From contig NZ_FUYH01000002.1 of NCBI RefSeq assembly GCF_900167605.1, positions 62,001 through 126,000 of the forward strand: a stretch of DNA of 64,000 bases. The letters are read 5' to 3'. This DNA comes from Caloramator quimbayensis. GTDB taxonomy: Bacteria; Bacillota; Clostridia; Clostridiales; Caloramatoraceae. Every line of letters starts with the position of its first letter. The first letter of the stretch is position 1. This document shows, piece by piece, positions 27,010 through 36,890 of the stretch. The translations under genes were made by a program, and so were the position numbers. A model generated the notes under the pieces. The model did not search any database. It saw nothing but the letters and a program-made list of their open reading frames with translations, and was not told the DNA's origin.

Positions 27010-28224
27010 ATGAAAAACAAGTCCAAAATAATAATTCTTTCTACTGTAATCATTTTTTCAGTTATTATTTTTCTATCGTATACTTTATATGCCAATTCAA
27101 AGATTTTAAAAATACCTGAGAAAACAGTTACTCTTAAAATGAATGACAGCTATGAACTTCCTTCTTCAGTAGATGCAGTTATGGTGAATGGGAAATGGAA
27201 AAGTTATGAGGTGGAATGGGAGAATCCTAAAGTTGATACTAAAAAGGCAGGAACCTTTGAAATATATGGTAAGATTAAAAACAGCGATAAAACTGTGAAA
27301 GCGGTTATTAATGTGGTTCCTAAAATAGTTAATGTTGATGATATTGTGCAGGTTACATTAGTTGGAGGAAAAGCAGAATTGCCAACAAAAGTAAAAGCAC
27401 AGTTAGAGGATGGAACTTTAAAGGAGGTAGAAGTTAAATTTGATTGCAGCCCTCCTGAAACAGATAAGCCTGATATTTATTTTTACGATAATGGATTTGT
27501 TAGGGGATATGATAAACCTGTAAAGCTAAAGATTGTGGTCAGGGAGAGCCCTGATGTAGAGATGAAATTCATTACAGAAAAATTAGATTTAGATAAAGTT
27601 TTCTCACCCCATGTTATTGATTCATTAAATGATCTTAAATATGAACCTCTTGATAAAAAAGAGGTAAGCAGGCTTAAAAATATTTTTAATACTGAACTTA
27701 AAAAATATCCAAAAGAAGTTTTAGCTGCTAATTTAAACAGCATAAGCTTTTTTAGGAGCATAAAATATGAAGGAATATCAGTTGGCGGTACAAGCGACAT
27801 GAGAATGAATATTTATATGTGTGATGATAATTACAGCACTAAAGATATTAAAATGATATTTCACCATGAGCTGAACCACATATTATACACTAATAATATG
27901 GAATTGTTTAATGAAAAAGAATGGAAAAATGCCAATATTGAAGGATTTAACTATGGAGACGGAGGAACAGAGGCAATAAAAGATGGGAATAATTCTATGA
28001 ACCTTAGCATGGAGCTTGCCAAAAAGGGTTTTGTTAATCAATATTCTATGTCTGCAATTGAGGAGGATATAGCAGAAATATCGAACTATTTGTTTATGAA
28101 TGATAAAAGTTTTTGGAAGCTTGTAGACAGCAGCGAGAGACTTAATAAAAAAGTAAGGATTTTAATAGATTTTTATCATAAGTTAAATCCTGTATTTACC
28201 GAGAAATATTTTAGGAATTTATAA
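27010..28224 (+). CDS. secreted Ig-like / HExxH metallopeptidase-like protein
   Basis: A 404-residue protein; the ATG follows TAGGGGGAATATT. A signal anchor (IIILSTVIIFSVIIFLSYTLY) precedes two bacterial Ig-like (Big_4 type) repeats at ~35-100 and ~105-175 (EVEWENPKVDTKKAGTFEIYG is characteristic). The C-terminal ~190 residues carry FHHELNH (His286, Glu287, His290), a zinc-peptidase HExxH motif, with IEEDIAEIS (Glu351/352/356) as a candidate third ligand, as in gluzincins. No family name is certain. Monocistronic; an Agr-like two-component pair follows 150 nt downstream. Likely a cell-surface protease or zinc-binding enzyme. Confidence 0.7.
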   Translation: MKNKSKIIILSTVIIFSVIIFLSYTLYANSKILKIPEKTVTLKMNDSYELPSSVDAVMVNGKWKSYEVEWENPKVDTKKAGTFEIYGKIKNSDKTVKAVINVVPKIVNVDDIVQVTLVGGKAELPTKVKAQLEDGTLKEVEVKFDCSPPETDKPDIYFYDNGFVRGYDKPVKLKIVVRESPDVEMKFITEKLDLDKVFSPHVIDSLNDLKYEPLDKKEVSRLKNIFNTELKKYPKEVLAANLNSISFFRSIKYEGISVGGTSDMRMNIYMCDDNYSTKDIKMIFHHELNHILYTNNMELFNEKEWKNANIEGFNYGDGGTEAIKDGNNSMNLSMELAKKGFVNQYSMSAIEEDIAEISNYLFMNDKSFWKLVDSSERLNKKVRILIDFYHKLNPVFTEKYFRNL

Positions 28225-28373
28225 ATATCAAATAAAAATTAAAAACACTCAATTAAAAATAGCGAACTTCTGAATAAAAATAATGTAAAAATGCAGGTAT
28301 AACTTATTTTTAATAACATATAAATGTTTTGATAAGAAAGGAAATAATTATATAAACTTTAAGGGATGGGAAA

Positions 28374-29102
28374 ATGTTAGAAATTGTGATTTGTGAAGAT
28401 AATTTACAACATCTAAATACCCTTGAATATTTTGTTCAGGATGTAATAAAAAATAGTAATATTGAAGGTAGATTGGTTTTAAAAACTAATAGTCCAGAAG
28501 ATGTAAAAAAATTTGTTCAATCAAATACTGCAAATGTTTTTTTATTAGATATTAATTTCAAAAACGGCAGTAATGGATATGAATTAGCAATTCTTATTAG
28601 AGAAAAAATAAAATTAGCATATATAGTATTTGTTTCAGAGCATTTAGAATTTGTACTTCAAGCATTTAAAGTTAGAGCTTTTGATTTTTTACCTAAACCA
28701 GCAACTAAAGGTATAATAAAAAAGTGCTTGATTGATATATATAATGACTATGTGGAACGAAACAGTTCTACAGAAGATAATTTAAGAGTTTTAACTGTGA
28801 AATCAGGCAATAGCATCTTCAGAATAAAAATAGAAGATATTATGTTTATTGAAAAATTACAAAACAAAGCAATTATTCATACTATTAATAATCAGATTTC
28901 ATGTTACGAATCTCTTGATTATTTTGAAAGAAACTTATTAAATTATAGTTGCTTTGTAAGGTGTCATAAGAGTTATATCGTAAATAAAAGATATATACAA
29001 GAAATAAGATTAGGTAAGATGGAATTAGTTTTAGAAAATGGTCAGATTTGTTTTATTGGTAGAAAATATAAGGGGGGGGTTTTGGATGATACAAAATATT
29101 AG
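28374..29102 (+). CDS. AgrA/LytTR-family response regulator
   Basis: A 242-residue protein. A receiver domain spans ~1-125 (VICEDN at the start, phosphoacceptor Asp59 in VFLLDINF, LPKPATKG near 105). A LytTR DNA-binding domain spans ~140-240 (LRVLTVKSGNSIFRIKIEDI, then CFVRCHKSYIVNKRYI). SD AAGGGATGGGAAA precedes the ATG. AgrA-like regulators control toxin, exoenzyme or peptide-signalling genes. The gene overlaps the kinase gene by 17 nt, where a run of eight G residues lies. The upstream HExxH protein and downstream lipase are plausible targets; this is inference. Confidence 0.88.
   Translation: MLEIVICEDNLQHLNTLEYFVQDVIKNSNIEGRLVLKTNSPEDVKKFVQSNTANVFLLDINFKNGSNGYELAILIREKIKLAYIVFVSEHLEFVLQAFKVRAFDFLPKPATKGIIKKCLIDIYNDYVERNSSTEDNLRVLTVKSGNSIFRIKIEDIMFIEKLQNKAIIHTINNQISCYESLDYFERNLLNYSCFVRCHKSYIVNKRYIQEIRLGKMELVLENGQICFIGRKYKGGVLDDTKY
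29072..29079 (+). repeat. run of eight G inside the AgrA/AgrC overlap
   Basis: Eight consecutive G bases in very AT-rich sequence. They form both the last codons of the response-regulator gene and the SD of the kinase gene. Confidence 0.8.
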
Positions 29103-30402
29103 TATATATTTAAAATTTGCAATAGCTTTTTTTGATGCTTTATATATGCTTGTTTTTGTAATGGTTTTAAACAATCTAAATTATAAATTTATAAGAAATG
29201 TAATTAACTTTTTAGTATTGGGTGCTGTAACTTTTATACTTTACGTGATACAAGAGAGAACCTCTGGTATAGTTCATATAATATTTTTTCCAATAATACA
29301 ACAATTTTTCTTAGCTATAACAGTAAAACTTTCAACAAAACTTACAATTGTTAAGAGTCTATTATGTGTATATTCTATTGCAATTATTGATATACTTTTT
29401 GGATTTTTTGCATTCTTCATTTTTTCATTTTTTAACTTAAATGCTTATCAGGTTGTTAATAGCGGAGTATATATATTGTTAAGTAATATAGTTATCTATA
29501 TAGTAAAAACTATCCTGATTTTAGTTATAAAGATACATAAAGATAAAGTTAAAATGATATTTAATATAAGAACCAAAAATTTAATTTACATGATTATTTT
29601 TGTTCTATTGACAGTTTTAGTTATTATGGCAAATGTAACCATAATCTTTTTCTATATGAAAAACAGTCTGGAATTAAACATGTTAATTTTTCTTTCAGCA
29701 GTATACATTTTATATTTTTGCTTTAATATAATTATATCAATGAGTTTTATAAAGATTGAACAAAAAAGCCAAGAATTGGAGCAACAAAAGTTCTATAATA
29801 ATGCAATGAGTATTCTATTAAATGATTTAAGAGTTATAAAGCATAGTTATGATAATATTTTAGCATCTATTAAAGGGTTTATAATATACAAAGATTGGAA
29901 TGGAATTGAAGAATATATTGATGAAATTATCCAAAAACAATCAAATGAAAATATAAGTAATACATTTATGTTTCAAAAAATAAAAAGTGCAGGTTTAGCA
30001 GGGCTTATTATGAGCAAGATTGAAAATATGAAAAAATTAGGCATTAATGTAAAACTAATAGTAAATAATGATGTTAACGAGATTAATATAAAGATGAGTG
30101 ACCTATGTGATATGTTAGGAATACTATTAGATAATGCAGCAGAAGCGGCAAGTGATAGCCACGAAAAATATGTTAATATTTCTGTATTTAAGGATGAAGG
30201 TGTAACTACATTTACAATAGAAAATACGAGTATAAGTAAACCAGATGTAAACAAAATGTTTGAGCATGGTTGGTCTACAAAGGGGGAAGGACGCGGACTA
30301 GGACTTTGGATTTTGAAAAACATAGCTAAAAAATACAAAAATGTATTGTTGAATACTTTTATTGAGAATAACATAGTTAAACAAGAATTAATAATTTCAT
30401 AA
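29086..30402 (+). CDS. AgrC-like sensor histidine kinase (GHKL type)
   Basis: A 438-residue protein starting at ATG 29086 behind AAGGGGGGGGTTTTGG. Six or so hydrophobic segments occupy ~10-225. The dimerisation region has DLRVIKHSYDNIL, His253 being the probable phosphoacceptor. The ATPase domain shows ILLDNAAEAA (Asn350) and GEGRGLGLWILKNI. This is the AgrC/Spo0B-like layout that senses peptides, but no agrB or agrD gene is recognised in the vicinity. Translationally coupled to the response regulator. Confidence 0.87.
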   Translation: MIQNISIYLKFAIAFFDALYMLVFVMVLNNLNYKFIRNVINFLVLGAVTFILYVIQERTSGIVHIIFFPIIQQFFLAITVKLSTKLTIVKSLLCVYSIAIIDILFGFFAFFIFSFFNLNAYQVVNSGVYILLSNIVIYIVKTILILVIKIHKDKVKMIFNIRTKNLIYMIIFVLLTVLVIMANVTIIFFYMKNSLELNMLIFLSAVYILYFCFNIIISMSFIKIEQKSQELEQQKFYNNAMSILLNDLRVIKHSYDNILASIKGFIIYKDWNGIEEYIDEIIQKQSNENISNTFMFQKIKSAGLAGLIMSKIENMKKLGINVKLIVNNDVNEINIKMSDLCDMLGILLDNAAEAASDSHEKYVNISVFKDEGVTTFTIENTSISKPDVNKMFEHGWSTKGEGRGLGLWILKNIAKKYKNVLLNTFIENNIVKQELIIS

Positions 30403-30411
30403 TATGTATTT

Positions 30412-30458
30412 AACTGCAGCTGAATTATAAAGAAATGTAATAGCTGCAGTTTTTATTT
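30412..30458 (+). terminator. intrinsic terminator of the Agr-like pair
   Basis: AACTGCAGCT / AGCTGCAGTT, a 10-bp perfect stem with a 20-nt loop, followed by TTTATTTT. Confidence 0.82.
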
Positions 30459-30755
30459 TGTAAAAAGCTGATTTTTTCAATTAAAAAAACTAATTTGGAA
30501 ATTTTATCACCAAAAAAAAGCTGTTTGCATAAGTTTTATTTTATATACATGTTAACTTAATTATAATAAATATTGTAATATAGAAAATAATTACAATATA
30601 AGAAATTTATGAGAAATATCATTTTGGTTGAGCTATTATTGAGTCATTTGCAAATTGTTACATAACAAATTATTAAATCTCTAAAAACTCAAATAAATTT
30701 AACCTAAAAATACTTCCAAAATTGATGAATATGCAATAAATTAGGGGGGATGTCA
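30459..30755. other. AT-rich intergenic region
   Basis: No gene or clear promoter recognised. Several short A/T inverted repeats, including ATTGTTACATAACAAAT around 30655-30671, lie upstream of the lipase gene; this could be a regulator site but matches no motif I know. Confidence 0.4.
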
Positions 30756-33700
30756 ATGTATAAAAAAACAATTAATAAAGTCATGATAAGATTACTAATT
30801 GTTATTTATGCTTTTACATTAATACCTAACTATAATAAGGCATATGCTGCTTTAGGCGCACCGAGAATTGTAGCACCATCAAACGGTTCAAGTATCGATA
30901 AGGCAGATATTAAAGTTTCATGGACGAGCGTGACAGGAGCTAATAGCTATATTTAAGGGGTAAGGGATTTAACCACTGATATAAAGATAATAGATGCAAA
31001 TGTTGGGAATACTACAAGCTATGTAATTCCATCATATATGCTTGTAGAAAATCATCAGTATCGAATAGCTGTAGGTGCAAGAGATGCAAGTGGAAATGAG
31101 AGTTGGGATGCAAACACATATGTAACTATAACTATAAAACAAAAGAAAGTAGACACCACCCCGCCGGTAATAAGCAACCTGCAGGGGTATATAGAAGTAG
31201 AGAAGGGAAAAAGCACGAGTTTAATAGGAATAATAAGCAGCAATACAAATTTAACAAAGGTAACAGTAAACGTGTTAAACGATTATACAGGGGACTATTT
31301 TACAAGGAATTTAAGCGGAGTAAAGGTGTTTGATTTAAGTGAGGTAAAAATAAATACAACGAGCGGAACGTTCTCAAAGGCAGGAGTATATACAGTAAGG
31401 ATATGGGCGAACTCAGAAGGGTATACCAGCACAAACACTCCTTTAGGAACGGTTACAATAAAAGTTATAGAAATAACACAGCAAGATAATGATAGTCTAA
31501 ATAATATAGATATTGACAATAAAGGATTGCCAAAAAATTTTACAATTTTGCCGGGGCAAGCAAAAGCATTGTTTGGAACCATAAAAACAACATCTGTTAT
31601 GACGACAGTTAGAATTGATATTAAAAGATTGGGTAATGATTTTAAATTTAATAAAGCAAAAGCATTTATTAAGACTAATATAAATTCAACTAAATTTGAT
31701 TTGAATAATTTTATAATAAATGCACAAAAGAATGAATTGTCGGTACCAGGAGAGTTTTTAGCAACTATCTTTGTTACAACTAAAAAAGGAAAATCATTAT
31801 CCACATTTAAATATGGACAATTTATTATAAAAGTCATGGATCCTATTGAATATAAAGAAGTAAGATATCTTTATGCATCTGATATGATATATGTACGCGC
31901 TGATATTAGCCCTATAGTTGGCCAAAAAAATGAAAACGAATGGCCTATTGTATGGGTTGGAATATATGATGATGAGAATAAAAAATGGCTGTATGAAACA
32001 AAATCAGAGCACAATGAGTTAAAACATCACAGTATTAATAAATATGAAGCATATATACCAGCTGACAAAGTTCCAAGAAATAAAAATTTAAAATTTATGT
32101 TTTTTGTAGATGGTTATAATAATCCGGACGCAATTTTATACGCAAATATAAAGGAAAAGCTAAAAATTACACCGATACCTAAACAATCTTGGAGTATTAG
32201 ATATAATTGGAATGATGATAAACTTGAAGCGTTAGTCAGTATAGAAGCAGAAAAGGGGAAAAATAATCTTCCGGAATTTTACATTATAATTTATGATGAT
32301 GACGGAACAGAGAAGTATAAGTTATATGATATAAATAATATAACAAAAATATCCTATGAAAATAATGCTGCGTCAAATTACTATAGAAAATATTATAAAG
32401 CATGGGATTTAGAAAGAGATTTACATTTACAAAGAGATAGAACTTATAAATGTGCTGTTATTGCAAAAGGATATGAAGAACAATTTTTAAAAAATATTAA
32501 AAATAATAACTTCTATACTGCTGATTTTGACTATTGTACTACTATGGTAAAAATATATAAACCGGAAGTTAAGAATAAAGACTTTGCAAATTATAACTCA
32601 AATTTAAAATGTATTACTGTTGATGTAAATACAATAGGAATACCAAAAAACAGCAGACTGCAATTGTACTGCAAAGAAAACCAAAAATATTTTGAGTTAA
32701 CAAGAAAATCTTCAGATTTATATTTAGGTGAAGCAAGATATAATTTGGAGATAAACAATTTCGAAAACTATGGATTTGAATTTAATAAACAATATTCATT
32801 TGTAATTTATTTAATTGATAAAAATAATAATACCAAACAATTAGCTAATGATACCGCTTTTATAGAAAAGAAGCAGGAAATAACAATAAATGAAACTTTC
32901 TTAAAAGCTTATGATATAGAAAGAGAAGAATTAAATTTTATAGGATATAATAGAAGGTTAGCCTATAGGTCTGCGAAGCTTTGTAAAGATGCTTACAATG
33001 ATGAAACGCATTTTTGGGAAACTCTTGAATATCTTGGATTTGATGTTAATAAGGATGTTTGGCTAAAAACATATGAATCAAAGAGTATTAAAGATATTAT
33101 AAATATTGAAAATAAATCATTGCAGGCAGTTGTTGGGATAAGAAACTTAAGCAGTGGTAAAAAAGTAATTGCGATATCTTTTAAAGGAACGAGCGGTACA
33201 CTTGACTATATTAATGATTTTAGAATCTCATGGGTCGACTATAAAAGCAAAAGATACAATAATGAAATGTCTTTTTATAAGGGATTTTATTCTATAGAGA
33301 AAACTTTTGAAGAAATAGAGGATAAAATTAATCTTCAAGGAAGAACACTGAAAGAAATAATTCAAAGCAAAGATCCCAATTATATATTTTGGATTACAGG
33401 ACACAGTTTAGGCGGTGCAATAGCTACTATATATTCAATAAAGTTGTTTGATGAAAGAGGAATAGATGCTGATAAAATTTTTGTATATACTTTTGGTACT
33501 CCAGCAGTTGGAGATAAAAGATTTATTGAGACTTTTGATGATAAATTGAACATGTTCTCAATAGTTAATGAGTATGATCCAGTTCCTTATTCACCAATAT
33601 ATGGAGATAAAATCGCGGACTATCTAAATTTAGCTATACCAACTGTAAGTCATATGCAATTAATTGCTAAGGATGTTATGGAACAGGAAAGCACATTAGG

Positions 33701-33860
33701 AACTTTGTATGTTATACCTGTAGAAATGCAACAAATTAATACTATAGAAAAGATTAAGAATATTCTTAGTTTCAAATATCATAGTATCAACACATATATT
33801 AATAATTTAAACTCAGAAAAAGCAAATGATATGTATAAGTTATATTACTTTCTTGAATGA
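30756..33860 (+). pseudogene. secreted Fn3/beta-sandwich class 3 lipase, interrupted by in-frame TAA
   Basis: One reading frame of 1034 codons broken only by TAA at 30954-30956. The ATG at 30756 has TTAGGGGGG 6 nt upstream; an ATG at 30750 overlaps it. A signal peptide (to ~AYAALGAP) leads into a fibronectin-III-like domain that continues across the stop (WTSVTGANSYI, stop, GVRDLTTD...NHQYRIAVGARDASGNES). Two related ~100-residue beta domains (ISNLQGYIEVEKG; LPKNFTILPGQAK) and further beta modules follow. The C-terminal ~280 residues are a class 3 lipase: SFKGTSGTLDYINDF and WITGHSLGGAIATIY (Ser884), then FGTPAVGD and EYDPVPY. A single TTA-to-TAA change would explain the stop. Either a recent null mutation, a sequencing error or read-through. 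Confidence 0.8.
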
Positions 33861-34282
33861 GGAGAATCTGGTAGCAATGGTGGAGGATTCTGATATAGAA
33901 ATATAAGATGACTGCTTGTGGCGTTTAAAATAACTAAATATAGAATACTAATAAAAATGATATACTCATAATATTGAATATTGTTTTAAGTAATTATTAT
34001 TAGTTAAGAATGATTTGTATAAACAAACTAATACACCACTTTTAGAATAAATTGGTAACAGAATCAACAAGGATGTTTGTAAACATTTTACACAAAAATA
34101 TTAACAATCTTGATGAAATAGTTTATTAATCATGTGTTCTTGCATTGAATGTTATTGCACCACCAATAGGAATAGTAATAGAGACAGGTGAATTTCTATA
34201 TGAAATAAAAGATAAACTAATTTATGGTGATAGGTATTGGATAGTGTATTTATTTTGTTTTTATATAGGAGGATGTGAGGAA
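33861..34282 (+). other. gap with possible gene remnant
   Basis: The first 280 nt are AT-rich with nothing recognised. An open frame from TTG 34145 runs into the next lipoprotein gene (APPIGIVIETGEFLYEIKD is protein-like), but it lacks an SD and is preceded by stops. It may be the 3' relic of a lost gene. Confidence 0.3.
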
Positions 34283-34912
34283 ATGTCAAAAAGAATAGCT
34301 ACTTTTATTATAGTGTCAATTTTTATAATTGCTTTTTTAGGATGTTCTAAGGAAAACAATAAACAAGTCTCAAATGGAAAAATTGTAAATGAACAAAAGA
34401 ATGAAAATCAATCAATAAGCAATAGCAAGCCAAACGAGACTGCTCAAAACAATACAAATACAGCTCCAACACAAACTCCAATTCAGAATCAGCAACAAAG
34501 TAATAATTCAAGTGAAATAAATGCTCAAAAGTCAGATGAAGAATTAATATCAGAGTATGCTAAGGATTTTATTATAAAAGTAATAAAAGCATGGAATGTC
34601 AAAAATGTTGCAAAATCTGAATTTAAAGATATTTTGAGCCCTTACGATGAATATATATTTCCAGCTAACATTGTTTTTGATGATTCCTTTAACCTTGATA
34701 TAATACGAGGAGTATCAGTTGATAAAATTGTTAAATCTAATGCTGATCCTAATTCTTTCTTAGTCTTTGCATCATCACTATTTAATACTAAAAATAATAA
34801 TGGAACTGTCTTTACTTATCGTGGTGAACATGTGTTATCTTTGAAAAAAATTGATAACAAGATTAAATTAGAACGTATAGTTCAATGGAATTATTTTGAC
34901 AGAACATACTAA
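34283..34912 (+). CDS. predicted lipoprotein of unknown function
   Basis: A 209-residue protein; the ATG at 34283 follows AGGAGGATGTGAGG. The signal peptide ends in IAFLGC, a lipobox with Cys near residue 20. A low-complexity Asn/Gln/Thr/Ser/Pro linker (~25-85) tethers a C-terminal globular domain (~90-209, DEELISEYAKDFIIKVIKAW at its start) of unrecognised family. First of four similarly spaced surface-protein genes with no intervening opposite-strand gene. Confidence 0.75.
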   Translation: MSKRIATFIIVSIFIIAFLGCSKENNKQVSNGKIVNEQKNENQSISNSKPNETAQNNTNTAPTQTPIQNQQQSNNSSEINAQKSDEELISEYAKDFIIKVIKAWNVKNVAKSEFKDILSPYDEYIFPANIVFDDSFNLDIIRGVSVDKIVKSNADPNSFLVFASSLFNTKNNNGTVFTYRGEHVLSLKKIDNKIKLERIVQWNYFDRTY

Positions 34913-34978
34913 CCATAATGTTATTAATGAGTTCAATTTTTTCAGTTCAAGATTAATTATTTAAGGGGGTTTTATTTA

Positions 34979-35233
34979 ATGTCTGAAAATAAGAAAAATA
35001 ATAAGAAGATAATAATTAGCATTATTATGATTATTATTGCAATATTAGTAATTGTTTTAGGAAGCAGTATGTATGATTCTGCTTATGAATATTACTTAAC
35101 TCAAGATATGCATGAAGGCAGACAGGGAATGATGATATCAAATCTAACCAAATATGCAGGATTTGCTATTGGTGCAATTGGATTGGTATTATTTGCAAAT
35201 CAGATTATTAAAAAAGATAATGTTAATAAATAA
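34979..35233 (+). CDS. small two-TM membrane protein
   Basis: An 84-residue protein with its ATG behind TTAAGGGGGTTTTATTTA. Two hydrophobic segments (~11-28: IIISIIMIIIAILVIVLG; ~58-76: YAGFAIGAIGLVLFANQI) flank a short external loop with Tyr, His and Met. No family recognised. It lies between two lipoprotein genes and may belong to the same transcription unit. Confidence 0.7.
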   Translation: MSENKKNNKKIIISIIMIIIAILVIVLGSSMYDSAYEYYLTQDMHEGRQGMMISNLTKYAGFAIGAIGLVLFANQIIKKDNVNK

Positions 35234-35335
35234 GGAATACATTAAACCTGAATTATTCATGAATTTTATTTTAAAGTGCTCTATAGCACATAATAACAAA
35301 ACTTTTTTATAAATAGTTTAGGGGGATGATTAGGT

Positions 35336-35671
35336 ATGTTTTCTAAAACACTTCTGCAAAAGATGCATGAAAAGGTTTTAATCAGAAATATCATATTAGT
35401 CGTAGCAATATTTGTTTTAACTTTTACCTTAGCTGCATGTTCAAAATCGGTATCAGGCACTTACTACAATCAAAAAAATAAAGAAGAGTACCTTGAATTA
35501 AAATCGGATGGAACATTCTATGTTAAAGAGGGAGGATTGGGTTTTGCTGGGAAGTACAAAATTGATGGAAATGAAATTACACTTGAAACATCAATAGGTA
35601 TGGCAGCTAAAGGGGTAATTAATGGTAACACTATTACTGATGAAGAGGGGCAAATTTGGATTAAAGAATAG
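35336..35671 (+). CDS. small lipoprotein, beta-barrel-like
   Basis: A 111-residue protein; the ATG at 35336 follows GGGGGATGATTAGGT. The signal peptide ends in TLAAC, a good lipobox (Cys near residue 35, with a longish basic N region). The mature part is short and beta-rich: VSGTYYNQKNKEEYLELKSD, GTFYVKEGG, then KYKIDGNEITLE. This Gly-Tyr-Tyr/DGTF pattern is common in lipocalin-like clostridial lipoproteins of unknown function. Confidence 0.75.
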   Translation: MFSKTLLQKMHEKVLIRNIILVVAIFVLTFTLAACSKSVSGTYYNQKNKEEYLELKSDGTFYVKEGGLGFAGKYKIDGNEITLETSIGMAAKGVINGNTITDEEGQIWIKE

Positions 35672-35752
35672 CCTGTTGTTTTTATAGCTTTTTTATGGTG
35701 ACAGACCTTGAAAGGTGTATTAAAAATATTTTTATAAGGAGGATGTGAGAAA

Positions 35753-36607
35753 ATGAATTTTAAAAGCAAGACCAAGTATATAATTATAGGTTTTATCTGC
35801 GGGTTAATTTTATCAAGTACAGTAGTATTTGCTGCTCCGGCAAAAATAACTGCTGTTTTTTCAAGCGTAAAATTATATTATGAAAATACCTTGAAGAGTT
35901 CGTTTTCTATAATTAAATATGGCAATGAAAATTATGTACCATGGAGCAAGGTAGCGCCATATTTAAAAGAAAGTGTAATTTTTAATGGTACTGATATGAA
36001 GATAAAAAGTCCTGTATCACAGTTTAATGCTAAGTTGGTAATTGATGGAACGGAGAGACCTTCTGCTTATAATGATGGCATTAATAATATTCCATCATTG
36101 ATACTTTATCAAAATAATGTATATACACCTATTAATTACATTGCTAATAATATGGATAAAACTATACAATACAAAAGCCAGGAAAAAACATTTTATGTTG
36201 GGAAAATTCCTGAAGGCCAGTACATGAGCGATATATTAAAACCATTTAATGTACAAGATGGTAAATGCTATATTAATGAAGATTTAAAACTCGCTGGGAA
36301 GGATTACTTTAAAGGGTATCATTTATTTACTTTTTATAACTCATCAGTATTCTCATTCAATCTTGAGGGAAAATATTCAGATTTAAGTGGACTAATCGGA
36401 GCATGCAATTATGCAAAATATAACAACGATGCTACTGTTGAAATTTATGGTGACGATAATTTACTTGCTAAATATGAAATAACACCTGATAATTTACCAC
36501 AAAATATTAATTTAAATGTAACTGGAGTTTTAAAGCTGACAATAAAAGTTAGAAATAAAGATGTTTATTCATCCTATATTGATTTGTGCGATTTAATTAT
36601 TAAATAA
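35753..36607 (+). CDS. copper amine oxidase N-terminal domain (stalk) protein with NPCBM-like C-terminal domain
   Basis: A 284-residue secreted protein with a strong SD (AAGGAGGATGTGAGAAA). A signal peptide (IGFICGLILSSTVVFAAPAK) is followed by a stalk-type domain (~35-145): a KLYYENTLKSSFSIIKYGN strand pair, NVYTPINYIANNM and the ending KTIQYKSQEKTFYVG. The C-terminal ~130 residues resemble an NPCBM/NEW2 carbohydrate-binding sandwich (SFNLEGKYSDLSGLIG; ATVEIYGDDNLLAKYEI; LTIKVRNKDVYSSYIDLCDL). Such proteins sit in the cell wall. No catalytic residues of amine oxidase are present. Confidence 0.8.
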   Translation: MNFKSKTKYIIIGFICGLILSSTVVFAAPAKITAVFSSVKLYYENTLKSSFSIIKYGNENYVPWSKVAPYLKESVIFNGTDMKIKSPVSQFNAKLVIDGTERPSAYNDGINNIPSLILYQNNVYTPINYIANNMDKTIQYKSQEKTFYVGKIPEGQYMSDILKPFNVQDGKCYINEDLKLAGKDYFKGYHLFTFYNSSVFSFNLEGKYSDLSGLIGACNYAKYNNDATVEIYGDDNLLAKYEITPDNLPQNINLNVTGVLKLTIKVRNKDVYSSYIDLCDLIIK

Positions 36608-36680
36608 AATATTCATATTTTGAAATAATTGTCTTTAAAAGGGAACGAAAAACATTTTTAAGAAAAGATTTGTTTTGAGA

Positions 36681-36740
36681 AAAAGTGCCACCCAGTTGAC
36701 AGTGCGGTTAACAAGTGACAAACTGCCAGCTGGGTGTTTT
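36681..36740 (+). repeat. repeat family A, copy 5 with internal insertion and hairpin
   Basis: GTGCCACCCAGTTGACAGTG, then an extra ~12 nt, then AACAAGTGACAAAC; the following CTGCCAGCTGGGTGTTTTG pairs with the start (CACCCAG/CTGGGTG), giving a terminator-like hairpin after the stalk gene. Confidence 0.7.
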
Positions 36741-36890
36741 GATTGCTTTAGCATAATTACATAAATTTATAACAGATATTAGGGTTGTATTGAATTTAGA
36801 AATAATTTCTTTGTCGATAGAAATATATGGTAAAATATTAATAGAAGCTAAAGATATTTTATTAAATTTAAATGATTAGGGGATGGTGTT

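Noticed and set aside
30403-30755. agrD/agrB-type peptide or maturation gene near the Agr-like pair
   Set aside because: No short open frame with a suitable peptide and no AgrB-like membrane frame was found in the neighbouring gaps.
31295-31837. 180-codon minus-strand frame inside the Fn3-lipase gene
   Set aside because: Shadow of the strong plus-strand frame, no SD or recognisable domain.
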